Assembly (NCBI GenBank): GCA_001692895.1 | Contig: KV748229.1 | Coordinates: forward strand, 805,112 to 869,111 | DNA length: 64,000 bases | Direction of reading: 5' to 3' | From: Cenococcum geophilum 1.58 | Lineage: Eukaryota > Ascomycota > Dothideomycetes > Gloniales > Gloniaceae | In this document: in pieces, positions 11,201-23,200 of the stretch | Position numbering within the stretch: position 1 is the stretch's first letter | Layout of the letters: every line of letters begins with the position of its first letter | Translations under genes and position numbers: made by a program | Notes under the pieces: generated by a model | Told to the model about the DNA's origin: nothing | Database searches by the model: none | Seen by the model: the letters and a program-made list of their open reading frames with translations, nothing else

Positions 11201-12605
11201 TTAGTAAAGCTCACCGTCGATATAGAAGGTGGTAGTGACGCTTTCGAGCGGATGCAGTCTTACGTGTGGTGGTGCTTGGAGATACTTGACCTCAGGAGGC
11301 TGTATGTAACCCGTCATCCAACCTACGGCCCTTCGTCCGCATTCTTTCAGCACAGAGTTGAACAAGGATATCATGCCTGTTTCTGTACCGCCTAGGTTTA
11401 GCAGCTCGAGATTCCTATCCAGGACCCTGAATCGCGAGAAATAAAAAATTCTGCTTAGCGGCTGTAGGATTAGGTTCCCCTGGACGAGCGGTGCATTGCA
11501 CTCAGCCTCCTTGCGCTCCGGGAGATATCTGGCATCATCAGACCTGCCGAAACCCGCGTCAAAAACCATCCTCATCGTGACTCTGCGGCCTGGTCGAAAG
11601 TATGTTTGGAATGGATTGCGCCGGTCAAGGTCTGTATGCAGGTAGGCATCCTGTAGCACATACTCTCTGTTTTCGATCTTGCGAAGACCCGGAACACTCT
11701 TGAACTTTAATTTTAGGATTGTGTCGAAATCCTAGAAATACAAAGTTCAGTACGTATGCGCGAATGATCACTGTCTTATACCATACCTCCCAACTATCTA
11801 TCCATTGAACTGGGACAGGGAATAATCTTCCGTGAGCATCCTCGAAGGTGACTGGTTGGTCGAATTCCACTTGACGAGGACTCAAAAGCCCAAGTAGAGC
11901 CTCATATATTTGAAGGTTGGAAAACATGATTATGGTCATAAGTGATTGGAATTCCGTCCAACACCTTGACAGATTATGTTAGCGTAAGAGTCCCATAGTC
12001 GAAGAAGACATCTCTTACCGAGCTAGAGATTTTAGGATGATAGCTTGTATTGTTTTCTGGTAGTCAACTTTTGCCTCTAGACGGATCAATGTGGAAGCAG
12101 TGGCGTTATTCGTAGCTATTGTTGATCCCCTACTGTTGTTAATAATTACTTGTCAAGAGCTAAGAAATTCGAGAGATCCATACAGCATGACCTGCATCAA
12201 CATGATTTGTATCGCGGCAGTATGGCCCTGTAGCTCCGCCCGAAATCGTCTCACATCTTTTTTAGTATATAGACTCCACTGAACCTTCCGCAACGCGTCC
12301 TTCCATTTTTTCAAAGAACCGCCCGGTTGAAGCGAAGGCTGGTACTTCAAGATCCTGGATAAGAAGCTCGAAATCGTCTGATTACACTCTGCTGCAGCTT
12401 TTCGAAGTGCGGCCTTCTGAAAATCACTGCCGACCCCGAGATCTCGGACTTGCTTTAATGCTGCCTCGAGGTTTTCGAGTTCTCGGACGAGCTCACTATA
12501 CTCGGCGCTCGACCCCGTGCTATCCTTCAAAGCAGCGATAATTGTAGCAACCAGCTCGATACCAGAGATAAAGTCCCCTACCGAAATGCCAAATGGGAAG
12601 ACCAT
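11201..12605 (-). CDS. Fungal N-terminal domain plus ubiquitin-like domain protein, 4 exons
   Basis: On the minus strand the exons are 12605-12184, 12132-12019, 11964-11787 and 11731-11201. Introns are 51, 54 and 55 bp with donors GTATGG, GTAAGA and GTATGG, and the product is 414 residues. Residues 1 to about 130 (MVFPFGISVGDFISGIELV, ELVRELENLEAALKQV) match the helical N-terminal domain that many fungal proteins carry ahead of STAND/NLR-like or ubiquitin-like modules. A middle segment (LEAKVDYQKTIQAIIL) may form a coiled coil. Residues about 213-300 (VTFEDAHGRLFPVPVQW, then VLQDAYLHTDLDRRNPFQ and FRPGRRVTMRMVF) fit the fungus-specific ubiquitin-like fold domain. The tail to LYIDGEL-like residues is unrecognised. 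The first intron is exactly 17 codons long and removes an in-frame TGA; without it the gene would look broken. Precise function is unknown. It borders the transposon island. Confidence 0.78.
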
Positions 12606-12687
12606 GATGAAAAAAATAGCAATCTCTTCAGTTCTAGTGGTTAGCGTGCAGCTACTTGGTGTCGACCGAGTGGCAATTACGAATTAT
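12606..12687. promoter_or_regulatory. Short upstream region of the ubiquitin-like gene
   Basis: These 80 bases lie directly before the start codon of the minus-strand gene. They are followed by a microsatellite and an inverted-repeat element, so the promoter may be compressed or disturbed by them. No site was recognised. Confidence 0.35.
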
Positions 12688-12738
12688 CGTCGCCAGCATC
12701 ATCGTCAGCATCATCGTCAGCATCATCGTCAGCCCCAC
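12688..12738 (+). repeat. 12-bp minisatellite (CAGCATCATCGT)
   Basis: Three to four tandem copies of CAGCATCATCGT with small edge variation, lying just upstream of the minus-strand gene and next to the 94-bp inverted-repeat element. Confidence 0.85.
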
Positions 12739-12746
12739 CTCAGCAA

Positions 12747-12840
12747 CCTCAGACCGTAGAATCAATTAGCGGACTTGCGTATATCCGCAAGCGGATATCG
12801 CTAACCTTTTTCGTCAAAGGGTTGATTCTATGGTCTGAGG
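12747..12840. mobile_element. 94-bp inverted-repeat element (MITE-like)
   Basis: The left end CCTCAGACCGTAGAATCAA and the right end TTGATTCTATGGTCTGAGG are reverse complements at 18 of 19 positions; the single difference is a C/T-type transition. The middle holds a second partial palindrome around ATCCGC and GCGGAT. No coding capacity. It sits at the edge where normal sequence changes to the AT-rich island. No clear target-site duplication. Confidence 0.75.
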
Positions 12841-13082
12841 GACTTTCCAGACTTTATTAAGCGACGCGACTTATTTATATGGGAGCTATATACAATCTTC
12901 AATGAAATTGTTAAAGCTACCCACGTAAGGTCTAGGCCTGCGTGTAGGCTTAAAATAATCGCAAGAACTAGATCTATTAATAATGGATTTTTGGCTTTTA
13001 TTACGACATTATAGGTAATATTGGGATTCCTAAGAACGGATTTTTTTTGGCAAAAATAATTTTAACTTTAGGCAGTTATAGG

Positions 13083-13200
13083 CTACCGAGACTCCCTACC
13101 TGACGCACGGCCCCACCTGACGCACGGTTTTCCTATACAAAATTGCGATTTTTAGGCAACTTTAAGTATAAATAACTTAACAACCACAGGCTATATTAAT
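13083..13200 (+). repeat. Left arm of a distant inverted repeat around the LINE block
   Basis: The arm begins CTACCGAGACTCCC, has two copies of CACCTGACGCACGG-like sequence, then TTTTCCTATACAAAATTGC and a stretch leading to AACTTAACAACC. The reverse complement, with RIP-type differences, occurs at about 33490-33979, interrupted there by a 399-bp element. It may be the terminal repeat of an older DNA transposon that the LINEs entered. Confidence 0.6.
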
Positions 13201-13435
13201 ATAATATTTTATAGCTTCGATAATAGGTATATAAAGTTATTTTATATAAAAAGTGTTTTTAATATAAGATATTAATCTCCTATATAAATATAAACTACTT
13301 AAAAAATAATAAATAATATACTCTTTTATATCAAAATATACTTATAGCCATATAAAAACTATATACTTTAGTTTAATAGTAATATTATTACTTTATTCTT
13401 TTATAATTATTATTTATAAGGCTTTTTTATTAATA

Positions 13436-13745
13436 ATAATTCATTGCTTAACGTCCGATTCGGATCCCTATTGGGCCTACGCGGACTACTCCTTATATAC
13501 ATGTGGGGAGAAAACTCCATTTGAGAAAACCCCGTGATCCATCTCCCCGCCTTTTGGGACTCGCCTGCGAGGCGCCNGCGAGTCACCTGTGGTGCTCCTA
13601 CTACCTTACTTTTTGACCTCCTTGGGAACCACTGCTGCCGTAATAAGCCTACGGACGCGCTAGTATCGCAAACTTTACTCTACTACTGTAGAGTTATCAG
13701 GGGGCGCCCATTGCTCGCCCCCCTACCCTCTATTACTATTTAAGG
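13436..13745 (-). mobile_element. 5'-truncated LINE copy (3' tail only), minus orientation
   Basis: Reverse complement of the LINE 3' end at 33105-33430, with the same landmarks: CTTAACGTCCGATTCGGATC, the GGAGAAAACTCC stretch, and GCTCGCCCCCC with CTCTATTACTATT. It ends on an (ATT)n-like tail at its low-coordinate side. Differences from the other copy are mainly C/T and G/A. The short length and intact 3' end fit 5' truncation during target-primed reverse transcription. One N is at 13577. Confidence 0.75.
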
Positions 13746-16049
13746 CTTTTTTATTAAAAAGAGTACTTAGTTTATTAATTAAAGGGAAAATAATAAAAAT
13801 CTTAGTTATTTTATTTAATACTATTAATATTAGCTAATAATAAAGTATAATTATTATCCTTTTAGAAGTATATAGGTTATTTTTAAATACTTTACTTTTA
13901 TAGAGGAAATTAATATTTTATACTAGAAATATATCTTTAAAAAAAACTTAATATACTAATTCCAATAGATAAATTTCGCATTCCGACGGAGCTCTTACTG
14001 TACCTGGCCCAAAAAGACTAAAACCAACTAAAAAGAACCCTGAAAAACACCTAAAGAATCCCCCTAAGATATATATATCGCAGGGAAGGCATATATTAAC
14101 CGACGGTGGCTCGCACTTACGCGTAACCGCTAGATCTACGCCTAATAACGGCCCTCTATAACAAAGATGGGCGAATACCATACTATAAAGCAGAAACACC
14201 TCTATTAAGAAGGCATCTAATAAAATATAAAGCCTACTAGATACGTCTAGTATCTAGAATTATAGGGGAGTAACTATTAGCTATAATAAACTAATATAGC
14301 TAGTAGAATGGCTCCGCCAGTCTAGTAAACCTTAGGCGCCCCTCTAGTAAACCCTTAATTAAATCCTCTAATAGCTAAGTAAAATTAAAAATAAATAAAA
14401 ACCCCCCTTACCGGCGAACCGCACCTAGGCCGCTATAGCCGCACTTCTATAGTATAGGGAACCTACCCCCCTTAAAATAATAACTGGGTATATAATTATA
14501 ATATAACCAAATATAGAAAAAGCAGAGGGGCTTAGGGGATAATTAGAAACAGAAGTCCTTATAAAGATTTAATAAAGAGGTCTATAATATAGTCGCAGTC
14601 CAACACCTTAGAAGCGGTAATATTAGAGTTACCCTAAAGGACTAATAGGTAAAGGAATAAGCCGTAAGGGCAGGGGATAGGCTAGGAGAATGTATTAGTA
14701 TAAAAGTGCTCTATAAAGACTACCTAGTTAAAGTCCTAGCGGTTTCTATAAGCCTTAGGGTAGAAAAGGGATGCTAGGCGGACAATATAGCAACTATATA
14801 GGAGATAGTAAAATATATAGAACGCCTTATACTAGGCCTTAAGATTACCTAAATCTAATAGCTTTAATAGGAAAATGTAAACTAAGTAAATAATAAGAAT
14901 AATAAGAGGATATAAGGGTCGCCAGAAACTCGCTAGGGAGACGCCGATTAAATATATAGCTCCCTTATTATTAGCATATATATACCAGGAATGTAAAAAC
15001 TCCTTATCTAAAAAGGAATAATTATAAATGGCCTTATATATAACGCAAGGCTCTATAACTATAGATTACGCCTAGAATAATGCTACCGTTATATATAATA
15101 GGGACATACCTAATCCACATGCGCAGTATAGGTATGCTGCGGCTACTATATAGGCCCCTATAATATAAGATACTACTTAAATTAAGACTAAATAAAATAT
15201 ATAAACTACCACCGAAGCACACATAAGGCGTAGGAGAGAGAAGACTATATTAAATATAGGAGGCGGAAGGTAAGGGCTTAACAGCTACGGGAATAACTGT
15301 ATGCTAGGTTATATAAATAAAAATAATAGGTAATAAGCTAGGGGGACGTAGGTGCCTTTTTAGCGTTTTCTACCTTTAGTACTAGGGGGCTAGGCTAGCT
15401 ATCCTAAGCCTTAACGGGCTAGAAGCGGCGCTACGCGATATTACTAGACTATATAGGAATATAAAGGTTATAGGGGACATAAGGGAGAGGACGCCCTGTA
15501 AAAAGACCCCTATAGATAGCTATAGTAAGCTTAAGACTAGGATAATTAAGAATTAGATTTAACGCGGTAAATATATTATTTATAGCCGACCTACTAAGGG
15601 TATATAGCTAGCTAGTAAGAATAGGGGAGGAACTAGAGATAATAATAGATTTAGATATAGAAGCGCTAGTAGGAATATAAGATACGGAAATAGAAAGCTT
15701 TATATAAAATAAGTAGTAACTAGGGTATAGACATAAGAGATAGAAGTTCTAAATATCCTAAAGAAAGTAGAAATAGAAGAAATAAGGAATAAAAAAGAGG
15801 CGAAGGACCCTTACTAGGGGTCTGCTACCTATCTATTATATAGTATAACTGCGGCAATATAAACTACCGTCTTATAAGGCCTTTACTAGATAGTCTAAAC
15901 CTAGAGAAATACTATATCCTTACTATATAAGAGCCATACTATAATACTTATATATAATTAATATACTGCCCCTAAGGATTCTAGCTCCTATATAAACTAA
16001 AAGCAGCTATACGCGTATGCTTTATAATTAGTAAGGCTATTAGCCTATC
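13746..16049 (+). mobile_element. LINE retrotransposon, 5' part (leader, ORF1, start of endonuclease)
   Basis: This is the upstream part of the LINE that resumes at 29941. The exact 5' end is not clear. No ORF1 domain is named with confidence. Around 15830-16049 the translation gives an endonuclease-type N-terminus (CGNINY, EKYYILTIQEPYY, YIQLIYCPKD), with stops replacing expected Gln and Trp codons. The sequence breaks at CTATC (16045-16049), where a gypsy LTR begins. Confidence 0.7.
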
Positions 16050-16278
16050 TATAACGGTGCTAGTACGCGTTACCTACCACATTTAACCAATTAGGATTTT
16101 CCATACCCGGTATAGAAAATCGCTATTAGCTCGCTTACCACTAGCGCCTTGGCGGCCCTCGCGATATATCTACCTACTGCCCCTAAACGATTCTCCTTCT
16201 TCTTCTCCTTAGCTTAGTATCTTTACTAAATAGCAATCCATAAGCTTCGGTTTAGAGGCATTTATGCGAGCCGTTACA
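16050..16278 (+). repeat. Gypsy A 5' LTR
   Basis: Begins TATAACGGTGCTAG (TG... altered to TA...) and ends GCCGTTACA; 229 bp. Matches the 226-bp copy at 29715-29940. Confidence 0.92.
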
Positions 16279-16589
16279 TTATACTAAGCTCTCCTTACAC
16301 TACCTGGGAAGGCCTTAATAATATCCCACCCCTAAAAAAGAGAAGATCTTCGTCTATAACGACGCGTCGACGCGCTATACTTAGATATTAAAACAACTCT
16401 ATACTGCCTGCGAAGGCTTTAATAATACCCTACTTTGCGAGCTAGATAGGACTGGACCTATACCCCCCGGAATTAAAACCGAATTATACGATTCCGATAA
16501 ACCCTAAGAAGCTAATAATAGCACCTAAAGCGAGCTTATCTAAAAGAGCTGCCCTAACCTAAGAAGAACACAAGATTCAATTGGGATCT

Positions 16590-19500
16590 AAAATTAAAGA
16601 TAATAATGACATTATAGACGTATATAAGCAGATTCGTGCCCTGACGGCCAATTAAGAAGCCGACCGTCTCTAAGCTTAAAGCATATAGGAGACCCTATAA
16701 GAGATCCTAGACAGCCTTATAGCTCTTTAAAGCAGCTTAGCTCCCCCTTTTAGAAGTCCTAGTTAACCTATTTACTTAACTAAGGATAATATACTAGGGA
16801 GTACGGAAACGATAACGAAGTAATTGAAGTCCGTTAAGCTCCCTAACCCCCAACTACTATTTAACAGGATAGACCCTACCTTTAAGAATTGGAGGATTTA
16901 AATACGAGGAAAGCTCCGCGTTAATTATAACTATTTCCTTTCTAAAGAAGCTAAGATACTTTACCTCTTTAGTTAAACTACTAGGGATACCTAAAAGCAC
17001 CTCTAAGCTAAGTTCGAGGACAAGTTACCTATTTAGTTTATATCTGTTAATAAGATACTATAGCACCTAGCGGCTATCTATGTAAACCTGAATAAAGTAC
17101 GCGACGCTAGGTATAACTATAATCGCCTAATAATAAGACTAAACTAATTCTTTACTAAGTTCTAGACCTAATTCCTATACCTAGCAGGCGAAGGCTAGGT
17201 CCCCCTTAAAAACTACTAATTAGACCTATATAATAAACTAACGGTTTAATTATAAGAGAAGATTATAGTAGCCCTAGATAACCTACTAACCTACTAAAGA
17301 CTTATAGCCTAATGTCTGTTATTAGATTTAGAACTACGGCGAATTAATACCCATACTAATTAGTAGAAGAAATCCCGCAGCGATTAAAAACCGATAATTA
17401 TACCCGCTGGGGCTGGCACTAGAAAACTAGTAGAAAGCACCCCTATACCTAAGGTAGGTATAACTGCCCTTTAGCGGGCCTCTCCCAATTAACAGCGTGC
17501 TACGCCCCCAACTAATACCCACCGTAACACCCCGATTGACCCTGCTACGGCCACATGCTTTAACTGCGGAAAAGACAGACACTTTACTTTGTTTTACCTG
17601 GAGCTAAAAGATATAGGCGATATTAAGGAGATGGAGAAAGGAGAAACGTCCGATAAGTTGGGAAAAGAAGAACCCTAGGAAAAGACTCCCCTTTAGGGTA
17701 CCCTATTAACCTTAAAGAGATTAATCTAAGTCAGTTAATAGGTGGAAAACACTTTACGGTTCTATATATAGTATCTTAAAATATATATAGAGTTAACACA
17801 ACCGCCCTTATTAACACTAAAGTAAATAGCTTTGCCTTTATAGATACTGCCTATATAACTAATATTACTAGGTTCCTAAATATAAAAGCCACCTAGCTAG
17901 AGAAACCTATTTAAGTAAAAGGCTATAACAGCTAAGCCGGTAAGCCGGTTACCTATATATTAAAGTTATATATTTCTCTTAATAGACGACGCCTATATAG
18001 TATACCCTTCTATATCTTAGACCTAGGTTCCTATAATATAATCCTTAGTCGGAAATAGATATCCTATTTTAATATCTGGCTAAACATACGATAAAGGCAG
18101 CTTATTTAGCTAAAGAATAAACTAAAATTACCCTCCTTTATTAAAGAGATCCAAACTAACTATAGGATATTAGCTATAGAGGCGGATCCTACCTATAAGT
18201 AGGATATTAGGGACTGGGACCTAGCCTTTATATAGGAAGACGCCTGTCGCAAAGCTAGTAAGAACCCTATACTAACAAAGATACTCTCCCGTAGTGCTAC
18301 GGTTAAAAAGGACTCTATATATAAAAGCGGAACGGATAATAATGTAGAAGTCGCCTAAGTTGCGAAGACCTAACCTATTTAGAAGAGGACCTATTAATAG
18401 GATACGAGAGATAACCTCCGGAAGATATAGTAGGAGCTAAAGGGAGGAATAAGAAGGTTAATACCCTAGAAGCCTTAGAAATTACATACACCCCTACTAT
18501 CGCGTAACCCCCCTATGTTGGATATCGTGGCTATTAGTACTATAGGGTTCTACTTTAATATATACCAGAAGGATAATGAGGTTTTTATAACTAGCTTATA
18601 CGAAATCAACCGGATTATTAATAAAAAGGAAGAAGGGTTAGCTAAGGAAAGTGACAAGGAGCTAGTTAAGCGCCTCCTTCCTACCTACCTCTTAAGCTAT
18701 AGAGACGCGTTCTTAAAAGCAGCTTTAGATATACTACCCCCTTACTAAACGTACAATTATAAGATTTAATTAAAAGCCAATAACTCGCTAGAATATAGCC
18801 CCCTCTACTAATAATTAACGGACAAGCTAAAGGCAATAAAGTAGTACTTAATTAATAACCTTAATAAAGGGTTTATCGAGCCAAGCCAAGCCCCTTTTAC
18901 TTCCCCTATCCTATTTGTAAAAAAGCCTAATAAAGGCCTTCGTTTTTATATTAACTATTAGAAGCTAAACGCTATTACTTAAAAGGATCGGTATCCTATT
19001 CCTTTAATTAATAAGACCCTTATACGTCTAAGCTAGGCAAAGATCTTTACCAAACTTAATATCCGCTAAGCTTTCTACCGAATTAGGATAGACCCCGCAT
19101 CTAAAGATTTAATAACATTCCGTACCCGTTATAGGTCCTATAAATATAAAGTCCTTCCTTTTAGGTTAATAAATAGGCTGGCTATATACCAAAGGTATAT
19201 AAATAATGTCCTTTTTAACTACCTTAACGAGTTCTGCACGGCATACCTAGATAACATCCTTATATACTTAGACGATAAACTTAAGCATAAAGTTTATATT
19301 AAGAAGGTCCTAGAGAGATTACAGAACGTAGGCTTATAAGTTAATATTAAGAAATATAAATTTAGGGTGAAACGCATAAAGTACCTTGGGTTTATTATAA
19401 GTATAGATAGGATTAAAGTTAACCCTAAGAAGGTTAAAGTAATCCGTAGCTGGAAGCCCCCTTATACTATAAAGGGAATCCAGTCCTTCCTTAGTTTTTA

Positions 19501-19831
19501 TAATTTTTATTACCGGTTTATCCGTAACTATAGAGTTATAGCAAAGCCTCTTATATAACTTACCTAGAAAGATACGCCTTTTATATTTAATAATGACTAT
19601 ATAGAGGCCTTCGGAGAGTTAAAGGATCGGCTTATCTCTTCTTTAATCCTATGTTATTATAACCTAGATCTTAAATTAATGCTAAAAACGGACGCTTCTA
19701 ATAGAGTCGTAGTGGGAGTCCTATTATAGTTATATCCGGACAGTAAATAGTACCCTATCGCTTTCTTTTTAAAGATAATAGATCTAGTTAAGTATAACTA
19801 CGAAGTACACGATAAAGAAATGCTGGCTATT
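16590..19831 (+). pseudogene. Gypsy A gag, protease, RT and start of RNase H (RIP-inactivated)
   Basis: Translated across stops, gag includes NRIDPTFKNW and a nucleocapsid CCHC finger near 17555 (CFNCGKDRHFT) whose last Cys reads Tyr. A protease-like FAFIDTAYITNITRF occurs near 17830. The reverse transcriptase runs about 18880-19560 with [27 protein letters not shown] and KYLGFIIS. The catalytic YLDD box reads YLDN near 19245-19256, a G-to-A change that would abolish polymerase activity. The RNase H start, YEVHDKEMLAI, is cut at 19831 by element B. Stops are TAA/TAG in place of expected Gln or Trp codons throughout. Confidence 0.85.
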
Positions 19832-20257
19832 TATAACGGAACCTTATAGTAGGAACTACGATGGGCTCGTTATTAGGCTAGGTGTGTAGGAAATGCAAGT
19901 ATAAAAGTCAACAACGTAATAACAACTGGTGGAGTGGTTGCCCAATAGATTAACTCTAATTATATTCTGAGAATTACTATAAGGAAGGAACTATCTAGGT
20001 AGGGACTAAGAGTCCTTAAATACACAACCGTACTCCTATAAAATCCTTCTTGTATATAATATACGTGTGCTCTATCCACTCTATTATAGATCCCATAGAT
20101 CGTATAGATTATATAGATTACCCTACGTGACCTTAGTTACCACTTCTCGTTATATAGTTCTATCGGCTCCATTTTAGACCGTGCTTATATTAACCAACTA
20201 GCTTCTTCCGTCTCTTCTCTAAGTAGTTATAATATTATACTTAAAGCGTCCGTAACA
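19832..20257 (-). repeat. Gypsy B LTR (3' LTR in element sense)
   Basis: Starts TATAACGGAACC and ends CGTCCGTAACA; partner at 27344-27769 begins TGTAACGGAACC and ends CGTCCGTAATA. The TG/CA termini are each damaged in one copy but intact in the other. Confidence 0.92.
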
Positions 20258-23200
20258 CTATCTCCCTCCTCTTTATCTTCGTCCTTAAAGATCCCTAATA
20301 TCTTTAAGTCGTTTACTAGAGGTATAATATCCGTCTAATTAATTTGGTTAATATTATTACTTATTATACCTAAAGCAATTTCTTCTTCCTTAACCGCTCG
20401 TCGTATTCGCACTATTACTGCGATATTATCTCTTAGTAAGATTATACCGTCTTTATATTCTTATTGTTTAAAAGAGGGGTTAGTTTATATTGCGTTGGCG
20501 AACCTATCTTTATAACAACCGTCCTCTTATTTAGAGTGTACTAAAGCAAATATTTATTCGTCCTGCGACGTTCGCTCTATCTCTAATGCTAAATATACGC
20601 GACCTACTATTCTTAATAGTCGTCTAGTTCCCTAATTAATTTGTCTTAGGGTTTTATATTTAATCTACTGCTACACGGCTAGATAATAAACTGTCTATTA
20701 CTTTTACTAAATTGCGCCGTTTTTAGGACGCTAAACGGGAGGCTGCCAATGCTCAGCAACGGGCCCTTAAGTCTCGTCTTACGGCGTCTGCTTAGTTAAT
20801 CCGTCTTAAGAAGGTATATAAGAAGGTTTGTTTTAAGGAGTAGAAACTTATAAAATAAGGTTTATAGGAACTTAGTAATAAAAAAACGGATTCTTTTCTA
20901 ATAGAGAAGGAAATAGATCTAAGTAGCTTGGCAACTGCTCTTCCTAGGTCCCCCTTAGGTAACTTATTCTTTAGCGATCCTTTTTTTTTAATGCTGCCTA
21001 ACCTAATCTCTTCTAATACTTCTATACCTTTTCTATAGCATTCTTTAAATTTTCTAGTAGCTCCTAGGTAGTCTTAGTGTAGCCTATCCACTTAACCTTA
21101 TACTATATTTTATCGTTAATATCCTTATAGCTAACAATCTTTAAAACTTACTATTTATCTTTTTCTTATCCTCTATACGTGTCTGCTTCGTAGACCGGTA
21201 GCTTAATATTCCCGTATACTAGCTCTAGCATTATAATATACTATATAGGGTAGATCTTCATTTTAGCTAGTAGGTTTAATTTAAACGTAACCAGTAAAAT
21301 CCTCTATATAATTTTAAAAGGTCCTAGTCTAACATAGTCCAACTTCTTGCTTAGTCGTTAACTCTTAAAATTTTTGTATAGTAGCTATACTTTATCTCCC
21401 TCCTTAAGATCTAGTCCCTTAGATCTCTTAGCATTATAGTACTTTTTTATTCTCTCTTATACTTTCTTTACTAATTCCATAAGGTCTATATAAAGATTCA
21501 TTAACGTCTTTATTCTTTCTTTAGCTATACTACTCGTTTTCTTTACTTACCGTAGTAACAACGATGTTCTTAGCTTATATCTGTAATTTACCTTAAATAG
21601 TAATATGCCTATTCCTTCTTAAGGTATTATATTATATATAAACTATATAACTAATAATAGTAATACCTAATTATTCTATACATGATTAATATAATGCTTT
21701 AGATACTGCTCTAGCGTCTAATTTAATCTCTCCGTTTAACTATCTATCTACAGATAATATACGGTAGAAGTTACTGCTCGAACTCCTTACTCCGCCAAAA
21801 ATACCTCCTAAAATACTACTACGAATCTTAGATCTCTATCCAATATAATCTTACTTAGTGCTCTATATTTTACGAATACTTCTTTAATATAGATTCTAGC
21901 GACATCTTCTGCTGAGATTTCTTCTGTATATACTATAAAGTATCCCCACTTTATAAGCTTATCTACTATTACTAAGATCGCGTTATAATCCTATCCGGTA
22001 ATAGGGTCCTTTAACTTTAGCAACTTAACGATAAAGTCCTATAATATAACCTCCTATAGTTTATACCTTATTAGTTTATTCCTTTAGTAATCTAAATACT
22101 CCTTTATAACCTTTCTAGCTATCCTCTAAATTCTATTAATAATATACTCCTTTTAGAGTCTTAACACTAAGCCTATAGCTCTATTGTATCCTTAAGTTAA
22201 TCCCTTATAAAATTCTTCTATAAATTACTCTACTATGCTTCTTAAAATATACTTTACTTCTTAATTTTTATATATATCCATCTATAGATCTTCTAGCTAT
22301 ACTTCTAGAATTCTTTATACCTAAAAGCTCTCTAGTGTCCCATAGACTTTCTCTAGCTCCTTATCTTTCTAAGTTGCTATAATTTTCGGATGATTATACC
22401 TAATTAATCCGTCTATGTCTTTTCGCAGTAAAGCCCCTAATGGCTTTTCGTTATTCTATAGTTCAGCCTTATAACTTAGAGTATCTGCTCACGTGTTATC
22501 TGTACCCTTAGTATACTAAATCTTAAAATAGTATTCTATAAGCATCTCTGCCCATCTAACCTATTTTTAGTTAAGTTCCTTTATTATTAGAAATCCTATT
22601 AGGTTCTTATAATCCGTCTTAACTATAAATAGTTTTTTTATACCTTATAAGAATACTCTCTATTCCTTTAATACTATAACTATACCTAACAACTCCTTAT
22701 TATAAATGTCATAGTTTAACTCTAGTAGTATTATCTTCCAACTATAGTATACTACTAGGTGCCATCTATCTTAATACCTTTATATAAAGTATGCCCCTAG
22801 TACATAGTCTAATATATCCGTCTCTATAACTATTTCTAGTCCTAGTTAATAGATTTTAAGAACTGGCTCCTAGGTAAACAACTCTTTAACTTTCTTAAAG
22901 AGTTCTCTTTATTTCTCTCCCCATACCCATAGTTCTTCTTTCTTTATTAATCGCGTAAATAGCTTGATATCCTTTAACTACTGCGCTATAAACCTTCTAC
23001 AGTAATTGCAAAACCCTAGAAATAATCTTAACTGCGTAACATTCTCTAGTTCTTGCCAATTCACTATAGCCTTAATCTTCTTTAGATCTATACTAAGTTG
23101 GCCTAGTTTAATAATAAATCTAATAAAATTGGTCTTCCTAGTAAAGAACTCGCATTTTTTAATTGCTACTAGCATCTATTCTTCTTATAGTCTCTTTAAA

